DNA of 64,000 nt, from the NCBI GenBank assembly GCA_021292165.1, contig CM037877.1:105399858-105463857 (forward strand). Direction: 5' to 3'. The stretch comes from Shinisaurus crocodilurus (lineage: Eukaryota; Chordata; Lepidosauria; Squamata; Shinisauridae). Under the pieces are notes generated by a model that did no database searches, was not told the DNA's origin, and saw only the letters and a list, made by a program, of their open reading frames with translations. Positions 1 through 9,588 of the stretch are shown here, piece by piece; the stretch's first letter is position 1; each line of letters begins with the position of its first letter. The translations under genes and the position numbers were made by a program.

Positions 1-479
1 GACATGTGACTACGGTCGGTAGCCAGAGCGCAGCAGAAAGGTTAGGAAACCCCAAATGGCCCACGCTCAACATTTGGAACTCCCCCCTTTCTCCTCCCCG
101 CAGGCGCTCGTGGCTCGGTTGCGAACATCTTTCAGGACTAGTGGCGTGCTGATGGGGAGGAAGTGTTTGGATCCATATTTGATTAGCAATCTAGTAATTT
201 AAAAAATAAATAAAACAAGCATGCATTTGAAAATAGGGACACACATGTGAATTTGTAAGAGGTATGGTTAAGCAACATGAAGTACAAAAGTTATTAGAAG
301 AAGCACACAAAATGCTCCGGGCCGCTCAGAAAATCGAGATGGGGGGCTGCCGCCACGGTGAGACAAGGTGGCGGCGAGACGCAGCCCCCCCCCCGAAGGT
401 ACGTGAACACCTCTATGGGTAGGCAGAAATGTGTCCACCGCTCAGGGACATAGTGCACATGGCCGCTTACAAAGGACTG
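1..479. other. Left edge, no recognised gene
   Basis: No known gene or repeat family is recognised. A short + frame from about 232 to 400 reads like a charged helical peptide (many K, E, Q, L) but has a stop just upstream, no clear splice sites and no family match I can name. At 340-394 a GC-rich inverted repeat (G-run and CTGCCGCCAC arm against GTGGCGGC and C-run arm) could form a hairpin. The stretch may include the 5' part of the retroviral LTR, whose left boundary I cannot place. Confidence 0.3.
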
Positions 480-790
480 TGGAATTTTATCTTTGCACGG
501 TTGGAATACACTGCGCATGTCTGGCGTAGAGCCGAAAGGCATTAGCTCTATTGTTCTAAGATCTTGGCAGCATCTGCGCATGTGTGACTTACAAAGCCTG
601 CATTCCTTAAAAGTAGAACCCTTGCGCATGTTCGGGGCTAACTCCATTTTTGCTTGGAGCTGGGACATGCAGCTGCATTATCTGATTGAATAAAGCTTTG
701 TTCTTAAACTTCTTTACCTGCGTTTGGCTGATGGATTGAACTAATAGGCTAGACTCGAACCCAAGGCTACTTGAGCCCCTACCACAATTC
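480..790 (+). repeat. Retroviral LTR 3' portion (U3-R-U5), boundaries approximate
   Basis: An AATAAA signal lies at 689-694, followed by a U5-like stretch and then, from about 791, TGGCGAGCC, which looks like the start of a tRNA primer-binding site. Three TGCGCATG motifs at about 512, 575 and 623 are spaced roughly 50-60 nt apart and could be repeated enhancer elements of U3. The placement rests mainly on the gag-like frame that follows at 1148. No 3' LTR partner is visible in the window. Confidence 0.5.
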
Positions 791-1027
791 TGGCGAGCCA
801 GCCAGGAGCAGTCTAACTCGGCATTCTGGTGGCAGCCCTTTTCTGACAACGCCCCAGCATGCACCAGGTGAGTTCACCTAAAGGGGATTTAGGGGGAAGT
901 GGTTGTCTCCAGGACCCCGATAAGGACTAGTCATAAAGACAGGTAATGAAGTCCTGGTTTCTAGTAGGTACCTGATGGGTAAGCAACGTGTGAAAGGAGC
1001 TCTGGTTGGGATTTTCAGGGTCCACAG

Positions 1028-1146
1028 AAAGCTTCGGATAAAGGCTAGTTACCTAGGTGCCGAACAAAGAAAGCTTCGGATAAAGTCTAGTGACCTAGGT
1101 GCTGAACAAAAAACATCAGATAAAGCCTAGTGACCTAGGTGCTGAC
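1028..1146 (+). repeat. Tandem 40-42 bp repeats in the retroviral leader
   Basis: Three direct copies of a unit containing GATAAAG, CTAGTGACCTAGGTG and CTGAACAA lie between the LTR and the gag start. Copies one and two are offset by 42 bp, copies two and three by 40 bp. The position matches the region where retroviruses keep their packaging signal; any such role is inference. Confidence 0.7.
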
Positions 1147-1147
1147 T

Positions 1148-1780
1148 ATGGGAAGTGGATCAAGCATTCCTAAGGGGACGCCCTTAGGGACTGTGCTCCA
1201 GAATCTTACCTCTCTGCCCGGCAGTGCAGGACTGTCAAAGAGGCGCCACAAAACTTTGTGCACAGAAGATTGGCCATATTTGGGAGGCCACATATGGCCA
1301 AAATTGGTTTCATGGGACAAACAGATTTTAAGAGACTTCTGCTTCACCTTAGAGGGAAAAATTCCCTGGTCAAATGGATTATTGGTATGCATGGAATGAC
1401 GTGGGTTACCGAGCTGGTCACACTTCTGACAAAAATGAGCTGGGCGGGGCTGCGGGGCTTTCGGCTCCCTTGTCTAGTTTGCCCTCATATGCTCCCTGTC
1501 TGAAACCAAATTTGGGCCAACAACCCGACTCTGTCCCCAGAAAAGGATTATATCCTTTTACTGACCCACGTCACCCCAGTGTATGTTCCACCCGCTGCCA
1601 ATTCACCTTCAGGAACAGCGGGTACCGTAGTGAATCAACCCCATCATGAATACGTTCCCCTTGGTTTGCATGAGCTCATGTTACAGCAGTCAAACACTCA
1701 GGACCTCACAGAGGATCCAGACTGCTTTCTCCAGCGGGTGCGCACAGTGTTTCGTTCCCATAGGCCAGATTGAGCAGACA
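1148..1780 (+). pseudogene. Endogenous retroviral gag remnant (matrix and capsid pieces)
   Basis: The frame from the ATG at 1148 begins Met-Gly, as expected for a myristoylated matrix protein, and carries the gammaretrovirus-like Cys-x-x-x-Trp-Pro pattern near residues 37-42. It stays open to 1399, then frame changes follow. A proline-rich stretch at about 1440-1500 resembles the linker between matrix and capsid, and 1660-1773 resembles part of capsid with an Asp-Pro-x-x-Phe-Leu motif, ending in a stop. Clearly broken. Confidence 0.65.
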
Positions 1781-1869
1781 CGCTTGCTATTTTAGAAGCC
1801 CTTTTGCGTCCAGATCGGTACACCAAATTGAAACAATGTGAAACCGTGGGTGGAGAAAACAAAAGCAGA

Positions 1870-3190
1870 AGCCTCAGAGTTTGTTGAATGGACTCCAGAA
1901 GATAAGGTGGCCTGGAAGCAAGTCAAATCGGGAGATCCGGGTTCTAGTCCCCGCTCGGCCACGAAACTCACTGGGTGACTTTGGGCCAGTCACTGACTCT
2001 CAGCCTAACCTACCTCACAGGGTTGTTGTGAGGATAGAGTGGAGAGGAGGAGGATTATGTATGCCGCCTTGGGTTCCTTGCAGGAAAAAAGGCGGGGTAT
2101 AAATAAAATAAATAAATACATAAATAAATCGCTTCTAGTGTCAGCTCCAGCTCTCGGCTTGCCAGATTATGACATTTTTTGTGTGTGGTTACATTGCTGC
2201 CAATCACTGTCCGGTGATGCAGAGCATGAACATGACTGTCTTGAAATAGTTAAGGAAGTCACCCTGCCTAGATCAGACCTTAAGTCCCTTTGAATAACCC
2301 TGATCAGGTTTGTTTGTAGATAGATATTCTCGGGTTGTGGATGGAGTTGGGGAAACTGGCTATGCTGTCACCAGCCCCCACACTGTTTTGGAGGCTGGCA
2401 AGCTTCCAGCAAACAAGAGCGCACAAGCAGCCAAGCTAATTGCCTTAGCAAGGGCTTGTGACTTGGCTACTAGACAATCAGCTACTATTTACACTGACTC
2501 AAATATGCTTTTGGAGTTTACCATGCTACTGGAGCCCTTTGGAAAGAGCAAGGGTTCCTCACAGCTGCTGGACAGAAAGTGGCAAATGGACCTGAAATAC
2601 TGACTTTGTTTAAAAAAAAAAACATTCATAAACCGAAGGAACTGGCTACACATTGGCTGCAAAAGCTGCAGCAAAATCAGGAGTGTTGTTAGGTTTTCAG
2701 AGTAATGGAAGGGTGCCAGCTGACCGGTCTTGTGAGTCTATTACAGAATGGCAGCAAGGTGTGCCTGAGGAAGAAATGCAGCTTTGGGAACAAGCACGGG
2801 CAGAGTTGGATCAGATCAGAGGGTTATGGATATTGCCGCCAGATGGGAGACCTGTGCTTCCGCACGCAGGCCTCCATATAGTGGCTACAAGTGCTCATTA
2901 TGAGGTTTTGTTTGGCAGGCCTTCACCAGTTGGGAGAGACTGAGTTAGGCCACATGTCTCCCTACTCCAGGGGGATGAAGACCTCCGGGCCTTCATTGTG
3001 GGATTACAAATACAGTTTTCGAAGATTAAGCATCAAGCTAAATTCTCACGGACTTTGCCCTTAGATGTCCCTGCCCACAGGTTCCAAACCGGAGATTGGG
3101 TCTACATCAAGATGTGGACTGCTAGGATGCTTGAAGAACGCACTACCCATATGGCGTTAAAAGTAGAGGGAAAGCATCTGTAGATGCTTA
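1870..3190 (+). pseudogene. Endogenous retroviral pol remnant (RT end, RNase H, integrase)
   Basis: Pieces in order: the end of reverse transcriptase (about 1873-1930, resuming after the SINE at 2132-2290, with an Ala-Leu-Gly-Leu-Pro-Asp-Tyr motif), RNase H (2310-2603, with the ThrAspSer of the active site and an AsnLysSerAlaGlnAla helix), the N-terminal part of integrase (2653-2943) and its C-terminal part (2960-3183, ending in an AlaLeuLysValGlu motif typical of class I elements). Frameshifts and stops separate them, and the integrase catalytic core is largely deleted. Non-functional. Confidence 0.75.
1931..2125 (+). mobile_element. CORE/MIR-like tRNA SINE inside retroviral pol
   Basis: The element has the B-box-like GGTTCTAGTCC, the core GGGTGACTTTGGGCCAGTCA, the CCTACCTCACAGGGTTGTTG block and an A-rich AATAAATA tail. 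The same sequence recurs in the window at 8938, 21000 (reverse), 46455 (reverse) and 55475. It is 5' truncated and flanked by AAATCG at 1925-1930 and 2126-2131, a likely target-site duplication. The insertion interrupts the retroviral reverse-transcriptase frame, so it postdates the provirus. Confidence 0.85.
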
Positions 3191-3472
3191 CACCCACTGC
3201 GCAAAAGCACCACCACTGGATGCCAGCCCCGCCGACCAAGAGAGAACGGGGCCAGAAGTAGACAACGGCGGACTTTGAGGGTGCATCACTAGGCTTACTG
3301 ACCGTGAAAAGGTAGGCCCAGAAGCAGATGCTAACATCCCTTGTGAGAGTGATACCAGGGCCACTAACCGAGAAAAGGTGGTCCCGAAAGAAGACTCCTC
3401 TCACCAGCAGAGTAATTGGACAGTGTGCCCAATGGGCGGTATTAAATTGAAATTAACCCGGTCCTCTGCAAA

Positions 3473-3607
3473 ATGAAGCAGCCAGGGTGGTTAGGTTTGG
3501 TCAACCTAATGACTTTATGTTTTTTCAGCCTTGCAAGATGTGCTAGGTTTCTATGTACAAGGAAATTTTTGTTTCTTCTTTTAATGGGGGAGTATTCAGA
3601 TACTTGA
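3473..3607 (+). pseudogene. Possible env leader-peptide remnant
   Basis: A 44-residue frame starts at ATG 3473, just after the end of the pol-like sequence, and has an internal hydrophobic stretch as expected for an env signal peptide. It stops at 3605-3607. Nothing recognisable as surface or transmembrane subunit follows. The call rests on position and hydrophobicity only. Confidence 0.3.
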
Positions 3608-3848
3608 TCCACCATCTGTAGTCTTCACTGGTGCAGCCCACAGACAGATACATTACTTGAGGCATGTAGCTTGGCTCCAAATACCTTAAAAATACATAGG
3701 AGGATTACATACATATAGGAGTTTTCTTTCTATGATGCACCAGTGAAATGCCAAGCATTACTTATTGGTTCGAGTAATCTGTCTCAGTAAACTATTGCTG
3801 TTTGACTCATGTAAAACTACTCTTCCCCTGCTCCTCACTAAATTTCAG

Positions 3849-4005
3849 GAAAGGCAACTAATACAATTAAGAGCTTCTTTGAAAGTATTACTGTTGAAGG
3901 AAGACCACGTTGGCAAAAAATAGAGGTTGGTGTATCCGTGGCAGTGATTGCTATTTCAATACCGATAATACTGTTCTGGGCTTTGTATAAATTCCTGTGT
4001 TGCGG
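3849..4005 (+). CDS. Candidate penultimate exon of an unidentified membrane-protein gene
   Basis: The segment has a pyrimidine-tract TTTCAG acceptor before 3849 and a perfect GTAAGT donor at 4006. Between them one frame (2 nt + 51 codons + 2 nt) is fully open. It encodes a charged stretch ending RPRWQKIE and then a strongly hydrophobic helix of about 23 residues (VGVSVAVIAISIP onward), followed by YKFLCC, a likely cytosolic border with two cysteines. I do not recognise the family. Upstream exons would lie to the left of the window or within its first 3.8 kb, disrupted by the retrovirus. It could also be chance, but the splice sites and phase match with 5196 argue against that. Confidence 0.45.
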
Positions 4006-4039
4006 GTAAGTCCACCCAGTTTATAAAGAAGTAGTTTAT

Positions 4040-4740
4040 AAAGAAGTGAAATGTAATAATCTAATGTGGATTGAGTGGGGAGGGATTGGGGTGGGTTTAT
4101 GTATTAATATTGTTAAGTTTTACTTGTTGTTGCTGTTTTTGTATGCATATTGTTTTTGTTTTTGTCTTTTTTTGGGGGGGAAACGGCTGCGATTTGCTAT
4201 TCGTGGCCATTTTAAGCCATGTTGCCCTGGTTTTTATGCCAAAAACGTGGCACGGGGTTCCGTCGCGTCGGTGCGGGGTTCCATCACATCATTTACGACA
4301 TGACGGGACCCCATGCTGCTGGTGCGGCATGGCAGGGATGGATGAGTGGGCGGCCAGGTAAGGTGCGCGAGTCTCGGGGGGGTCGAGCGGAGCCAATTTC
4401 GGCCCGCTTCAGCCCCCCCGAGACTCTCGGATACATCCCTAGTTTTAACAATTTTGAGATGAAATGAAGGAGGCATTTCATGGTCACCATCACTGGATTA
4501 GCCTGTAAGGGCGCAAGACAGACCGGAAGTTGTATATCCAGGCTATCAGGAAAAACAACAACAAACTACTGTTTTCAGGAGGATATAAAATCCATTAGTT
4601 ACTTGGTTGTGTCTCGAGCAGCAGCACACAGGTTCCCAATGGGGTAGTCTTTAATTTTATATTAGCAAATTTGGAGGTTAACTTTTAAGTGGTACTCGGG
4701 GGACAATGTCATTAGGAGCCAAATAAGGTGGCATTACTTA
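4040..4740. other. Intron-like stretch with a GC-rich hairpin
   Basis: If the candidate exons are real, this is intron. At 4368-4429 an inverted repeat (CGAGTCTCGGGGGGG against CCCCCCGAGACTCTCG) encloses about 28 nt, inside a CpG-rich block from about 4240 to 4440. That block looks like a small mobile element or a local CpG cluster; I cannot assign it. Confidence 0.35.
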
Positions 4741-4756
4741 GTGGTTGGGGGACATG

Positions 4757-5085
4757 TCATGTTAACAAAGCTAATTCTGGTGTTTTACATATCTCTTGTC
4801 CAGTAATTTTTTCTATTTCTTTAAATACCTTACACCAGAACCTGTTTACCTGCCTACATTTCCACCACATATGTATTTGTATTCCATTATTTACACATCC
4901 TCTCCAGCACAAAGGTGATAAATTCTGATTTATTTTTGCCAACTTCACCGGTGTCAAATACCACTTCTGAACCAATTTTAATGCACCCTCTTTTATTTTA
5001 GTAGATATTGTTTGATAGGGAAATCTATCAAAAATTTGCCTCCATTGGTCTTCTATCTCTTCTCAAAATAGATAAAAGTAAGTTT
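4757..5085 (-). mobile_element. L1 LINE fragment, ORF2 C-terminal region, antisense
   Basis: The minus strand reads an open frame (4757-4975) with the L1 ORF2 C-terminal signature: Trp-Tyr-Leu-Thr-Pro, then CysTrpArgGlyCys and His-x-Trp-Trp-x-Cys, a zinc-knuckle-like Cys/His set. The preceding part (4976-5085) continues the similarity out of frame. 5' truncated and inactive. It lies between the two candidate exons. Confidence 0.75.
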
Positions 5086-5195
5086 AATCACGGTGGTGTT
5101 TGCATATTTTTGTAGATACAGTAGTCACTTTTTCAAGCAGCTGCCCCAGTGCCCTGTGGAGGTATGGGACTCACTCTCACTTTTTTCTGTTGCAG

Positions 5196-5274
5196 CCTTA
5201 ATGCTACCGGCATTGAAATGGAATTGAGCTGGAAAGCTATTCGTAGAAGTACTTTAACAGCTTGGCTGGAGTGA
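5196..5274 (+). CDS. Candidate terminal coding exon of the same unidentified gene
   Basis: A TTTTTTCTGTTGCAG acceptor precedes 5196. Joining to the donor at 4006 keeps the frame: the split glycine codon GG|C is restored and 25 more codons follow before TGA at 5272-5274, giving a short cytosolic tail after the membrane helix. A different frame (about 5262-5453) past this stop is also open and hydrophobic, so an ancestral longer C-terminus broken by a one-base change is possible. Possible polyadenylation signal AATAAA at 5489-5494. Product unknown. Confidence 0.42.
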
Positions 5275-5424
5275 CCAGTGCCAGAATCAGCAGCAACACG
5301 ACCACAAATGTTGTGCCAGCTTTGGCTGGTGGGCTAACCACTATGAATAATGTAATTTTCATTGTAGTTTCTGCATTTTATTTGCCTCTGACCTTGCGGT
5401 TCTTACAATCTTCCCCCAACCCTG

Positions 5425-5515
5425 TGTATATTCCTGTAACACCATGCATCTGATGAACCGGACTGTAGTCCACAAGAGCTTATGCTATAATAAATCTGTT
5501 AATCTTTAACCGCAC
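5425..5515 (+). repeat. Interspersed repeat 3' tail with AATAAA
   Basis: The segment CTGATGAACC, TGTAGTCCACAAGAGCTTATGC and AATAAATCTGTTAATCTTTA matches a tail found at the end of many reptilian and avian interspersed repeats (known pattern; exact family not assigned). The AATAAA at 5489-5494 could double as a polyadenylation signal for the candidate gene upstream. Confidence 0.5.
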
Positions 5516-5519
5516 AATT

Positions 5520-7735
5520 CTCTACATCTGTCATGTTTTCAGTGCCAGGCAAAGACATTTTTATTTTCCCAGGCATATGGGGATTAGTTATGGCCCAATC
5601 GTTTTGGGTTGCTTTGTTGATGTTCATTCTAGTAGGCTGTGAGCAGGGGAGGATTTTGTGTATTTGTGGATGAACTTTTCATATTGTATTGTATTGATTT
5701 TAGATTGTCTTTATGGTATTTTTATTTGTATTATTGTGCTAATTATAGCTTATTTTTATTCAGTTTTTTTCTTCCTGTTATATTTTATTACTTTTATTTA
5801 TTTGAAGTATTTTTATGCAGCTCCTCAGGAAAATCCATATTAATCCATATTAATAGTGTTAATCATGGATTTCTGTATTGTGTGTGAAAGTCACTTCAAG
5901 ACTGCCTTTTGCAACACAACACAAAATAAAATAAGCAACACAAAATAAAAATACATATCTACTCAGAAGTTCCATTGAATTCAATGGGGCTTACTCCCAG
6001 GTAAGTATTGGATTGCAGCCTAAGGTGCCAGAAGAGCGTTTTTGTTGCAACGGACTAAAACTGCAATTCTATGCATACTTACCTGGGGGTAAGCTCCATT
6101 CAACTCAATGGTACCTACATGGGATTGTGCTCTAATATAGCTACTGCTCTGGAAATTGTTACTTTATTTTCACTCCGCTAAAAGAATGGGTAGATTTTTC
6201 TCAATTTGTATTGCTTACCTCTTTCCCTAAGCCACTTTCCCACTTCAACTCGAAGAGGACAGTATTTGTGATAAACCGTTATCTTTCTACTCACATAGCT
6301 TGGTTCTAGAATAAGAAAAATAACTAATGGGAGGTAGCCATTACAACTCTGGGCAAGAAGACTTCGTGGCTATGGGGAATAAAGAGGAATATGTGACTGG
6401 GATGATGGCAAAACGGTGGCAGACATGTTTCTCAAGGGCATGAGAACTTCAAGCCTATAAGGAGTTAATAGACGTTGGCGGTCATGCTTAGTAAGGTACA
6501 GGTGCTTCGAAAATGTGCGGATCGCCATGTCTGGGGAAGGCTGAGTAGCTTTGATGCTTGCCGAAAGGAATGCGTAACGCACAGAGAGGGAAATATAGAG
6601 TCTATCAATCCCACGTTGTCTGAATACAACACTTCCAGGTTCCTTTTGAAGTCCCCCCTCACGCCCCTGGGTGCCTATAGAAAACAATGGGAAAGCCAGA
6701 ATTTTAGCATAGCTGTGTGGAGACTGGGCAGCGGTATATCTCGCTTCCCAAACAGAAGAATAAATGTAGGAGGGTATTATCTGTGTAAGTCAGGTCTTAT
6801 TTTATGGTGGTGGTGGTGGGGAATGTATTTTTATTGAGCTTTCAATTTTTTAAAAACGCCCTGCCAATACTAATTTTAATACAATCTATTCCCATATTGC
6901 ATGGTAGGGGTCTGGGTATGAGAGAGAGAAGCTTATGCCAGCCTTGTAACGTCGTCCACTATTATAGATTCAGAGTTGGAAGGGGCCTACAAGGCCATCG
7001 AGTCCAACCCCCTGCTCAATGCAGGAAACTAGAGGAGGGGTCTCCCATCCAAGTAATAACCAGGCCTGACCCTGCTTAGCTTTCCACACTCAGACAAGCT
7101 GAGCCAGTGAGCCACACACATATTGCAGTCTAGAGGTGGGGCCGAGGTTGGAAGACATTGCTCCGGGGGCAGGGTTGGCGGTGATAATCACCCCACAGCG
7201 CCGCTGCAGTCAGTTTTGCAACATATCCATCCCCAAAGACGGCATGATTTCCCTTTAAAAACACAAGAACACCCCCCCAACAATCATGTGTGGTTTGACC
7301 CGCAGTCTTGTTCCACTGGGCTTTTAAATGCTTCAGGGGAAGTTCGTCAACCCCTCACGCCCGGATGGCTACTTCTGTCCGGGCTGGGTTGGATTTTTCC
7401 ATCGAGCGATTCCACTCACAAAGTACACCTCGGGTTGCATCAAGAATCAATGCCGTTTAGGCTATATTCCTATGCCCCAACCTTCCTCACCATGGTGCCC
7501 CCCAGATTTTTGGACTTCCAACTCCCATCCACCCCAGCCACCATGGCTAATGCCAGGAATTCTGGGAACTGTAGTCCAAAACCCATGGAGGGCACTTAGG
7601 GAAGGCTGCTATATGCATGTACCTGGGAGTGAGCCCCATCGAACTGCATGGGACTTGCTTCCCGGTAGACGTGCATAGGATTGCACTATACATTTGCCTC
7701 ACCCTCGCCGCCCAAATTCAGAAGCCTCCCGCTCC
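5520..7735. other. Intergenic stretch between candidate gene and RNF20
   Basis: No gene recognised. Two copies in opposite orientation of a repeat with CCATTGAATTCAATGGGGCTTACTCC lie at 5955-6015 and 6060-6135; another relative is at 7615-7690. A palindromic hAT-type MITE (ACTCCCATC against GTAGTCCAAAA arms) lies at about 7490-7600. 5640-5890 is T-rich and open in two frames, which I read as compositional. The 5S-derived SINE at 6963 is listed separately. Confidence 0.5.
6963..7110 (-). mobile_element. 5S-rRNA-derived SINE with CR1-type tail, antisense
   Basis: On the minus strand the element reads AAGCTAAGCAGGGTC, GCCTGGTTATTACTTGG and ATGGGAGACC, which match box A, the intermediate element and box C of the 5S rRNA internal promoter. 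It then runs into a CR1-like 3' tail (GAGCAGGGGGTTGGACTCGA, GGCCCCTTCCAACTCT). The same head-tail fusion occurs on the + strand at 45190-45350, so it is a mobile composite and not a chance join. Confidence 0.75.
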
Positions 7736-7960
7736 ATTCACAGCCGTGCAGAGACGCGGAAGTTGCATACTGCGTGTCTGTCTCCCTTTTCATAACACTA
7801 TGGTAACGCGAACGGCAGCCATTTTGACTATGGGCATGTGCTGTGAGTGGGGCTGGGCGGGGGGAAGAAACGAGGTCGGGATTGGTTAAGTCGCTGTTGT
7901 CGTCGAAGGACTGTTTCCTGCTCGAAGTGTTGGAGGCCGGAGGCTCGGTTGGGTCGCTGG
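7736..7960 (+). promoter_or_regulatory. RNF20: RNF20 CpG-rich promoter
   Basis: CpG-rich and TATA-less. At 7814-7828 the sequence GCAGCCATTTTGAC fits a YY1 site on the reverse strand. A GC box (CTGGGCGGGG) lies at about 7852-7861 and an inverted CCAAT box (ATTGG) at 7881-7885. This suits a broadly expressed chromatin gene. Start sites cannot be fixed without transcript data. Confidence 0.65.
7890..7959 (+). other. RNF20: RNF20 exon 1 (noncoding), 5' end approximate
   Basis: The GTGAGTATG donor at 7960 lies just downstream of the CCAAT and GC boxes and is the best donor in the CpG island. It would splice to the acceptor before 9420, leaving the ATG in exon 2 as in other vertebrate RNF20 genes. 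The transcription start is estimated. Confidence 0.55.
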
Positions 7961-9419
7961 TGAGTATGCATAGAAGCGAGAGCATCTGTAATAAGGAGAC
8001 CTTCGTCGCTGGGGATCAGTCCTACGAGAGGAGGGGGAGGCGGCAGCTCAGTGCTTTCGCGAGTCCGGAGGGGACGGGTAGAGAGCAGAGCCTTGGGTGA
8101 CAGTGGTCTGTGCTTGGACTACAAGCTAACTGAGTTATATCTCTCGTATGTTTCCTGTGCTATAGTTGCCAGCTTTTGACTTCAGTGCCGCTAAGCACAT
8201 GCAGAGCGCCCTTCCACTAAGGCGGGGAGGGTGTAGGCAAACTGATACCCTCCAGGTTTTTTGGACTACAGCACCCATCAGCCCCAGCTAGCATGACCAA
8301 TGAGCAGAGGTTATGGGAGTTGTAGTTTGAAACATCTGGGGGACCCGGGGTCTTTTACCCCTCTCTTAAGAGTACTGAAACTTTATTTTGAGCAACACTG
8401 TCTGCCGCTCTTATTCCCACAGGCCCGATAGAGAAGAGAGAGGGGAGAGAAAGGGGGGCTAATGAAGAAGGGGCACAGAGACTGCCACTTAATACAGTCT
8501 CCATAAAGTTCTTCCAGATTTCACAGAAATGGCAGAGTCCTCACTTTTGTTGGATGTGATGTTCTAATTTGGGACTTGGCCCAACAAGTCCTTCACCCAG
8601 CATTTAATTCTGGGACCTTAATACACTGTGCTGTTGGGTTGCAACAAAACAGGGTTTCCCAACTCCCCAGTATACTCCCCCAAGCCTTACTTCTGAGGGT
8701 TAGGTTCCAGTGTATGTATGTACCCTTCTATCCAGAGAATGGGAACCCTTGTTTTCTATTCTACAGTGTGTTTTGTCAGCTAGGGTGTCTTATGGTCCCT
8801 TGCTTGCCTTCTCTGTGTTTCTATGGTCTGTTCCGTGTTTGTTTGTTTTTATGCAGGCTGGATGTGATCTGAGCAGGCCAGGGAGATAATGTTACCCCTA
8901 ACCTGCCCTGCTTTGTACAACCTGTTTAGGGCTGTGTACCAAACCTACCTACCTCACAGGGTTGTTGTGAGGATAAAATGGAGAGGAGGATTATGTAAGC
9001 CGCCTTGGGTTCCTTGAAGGAAAAAAGGCGGGGTGTAAATATAATAAATAAATAAATGATTTGATGATGGCTCTCTTCAAGTTCCAATGGGTTTAAAAAG
9101 AAACAAAAAGTTAAATAGCCCTGGTCCCGGGAAACTTTGTTGAGAAACAATTGCAAAATAATGAACACAGTCTTAGAGGTTCATTTTGTGAATTTCAAAA
9201 CTGAAGCATGAATGTTTGTTTTCCGTTTGAAAACAACTGGGCCTCCAATGCAAAAATTCTGATAAGGTAGGTATAACTTGCTTGAAGTCTGTTTTGAATA
9301 TGATTTTTGCTGGTTTTAGGAACCCTTCCTATAGAATGAAATAGAGAAGCAAAAACAAAACAACCCCCCCCCCCCAAATATTTTCTTAAGAAAATAAAAT
9401 ATAAAAACCTATCTTTCAG
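7961..9419. other. RNF20 intron 1 with MITE and SINE
   Basis: A palindromic MITE (TTTGGACTACAGCACCCATC against GGGAGTTGTAGTTTG arms) lies at about 8242-8343. The 3' part of the CORE/MIR-like SINE lies at 8938-9055 on the + strand with an AATAAATA tail. The rest is unassigned. Confidence 0.6.
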
Positions 9420-9588
9420 GAAAACCTGGTGGTGGAGGTCTCCAGCCTATATAACCACCATGTCTGGAATTGGGAACAAACGAATGGCTGCAGAGTCTAG
9501 TCCCTCAGGTCCTCCAGAGAAGAAGGCAGGTGTTGAGGACTCTGGGACTACTGTGGAAACTATTAAGCTTGGTGGTGTCTCCTCAACG
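9420..9588 (+). CDS. RNF20: RNF20 exon 2 (start codon, residues 1-43)
   Basis: The TTTCAG acceptor precedes 9420 and ATG is at 9460 in an ACCACC-ATG Kozak context. It encodes the basic N-terminus and the conserved [15 protein letters not shown]. The donor is GTTTGT, weaker than consensus. Confidence 0.95.

Larger units (their letters stand above)
480..3610 (+). mobile_element. Degenerate class I (gammaretrovirus-like) endogenous retrovirus
   Basis: The order LTR, leader, gag, pol and a possible env start is seen on the + strand, with stops and frame changes throughout and a large internal deletion: nucleocapsid, protease and most of reverse transcriptase are missing between about 1780 and 1880, and the catalytic core of integrase is mostly missing between about 2900 and 2930. 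The surviving pieces resemble gammaretroviral proteins in motif order. It lies upstream of two candidate host exons, so it may sit in an intron of that gene. It cannot encode functional proteins as it stands. The exact family (gamma or a close class I relative) is inferred. Confidence 0.75.

Noticed and set aside
5639..5887. 82-codon hydrophobic frame as a small membrane protein
   Set aside because: The stretch is T-rich, so hydrophobic codons are expected; no splice sites or start context.
6963..7110. Functional 5S rRNA gene
   Set aside because: Only the internal promoter part is 5S-like, it is joined to a CR1 tail, and a second copy of the same join exists at 45190.
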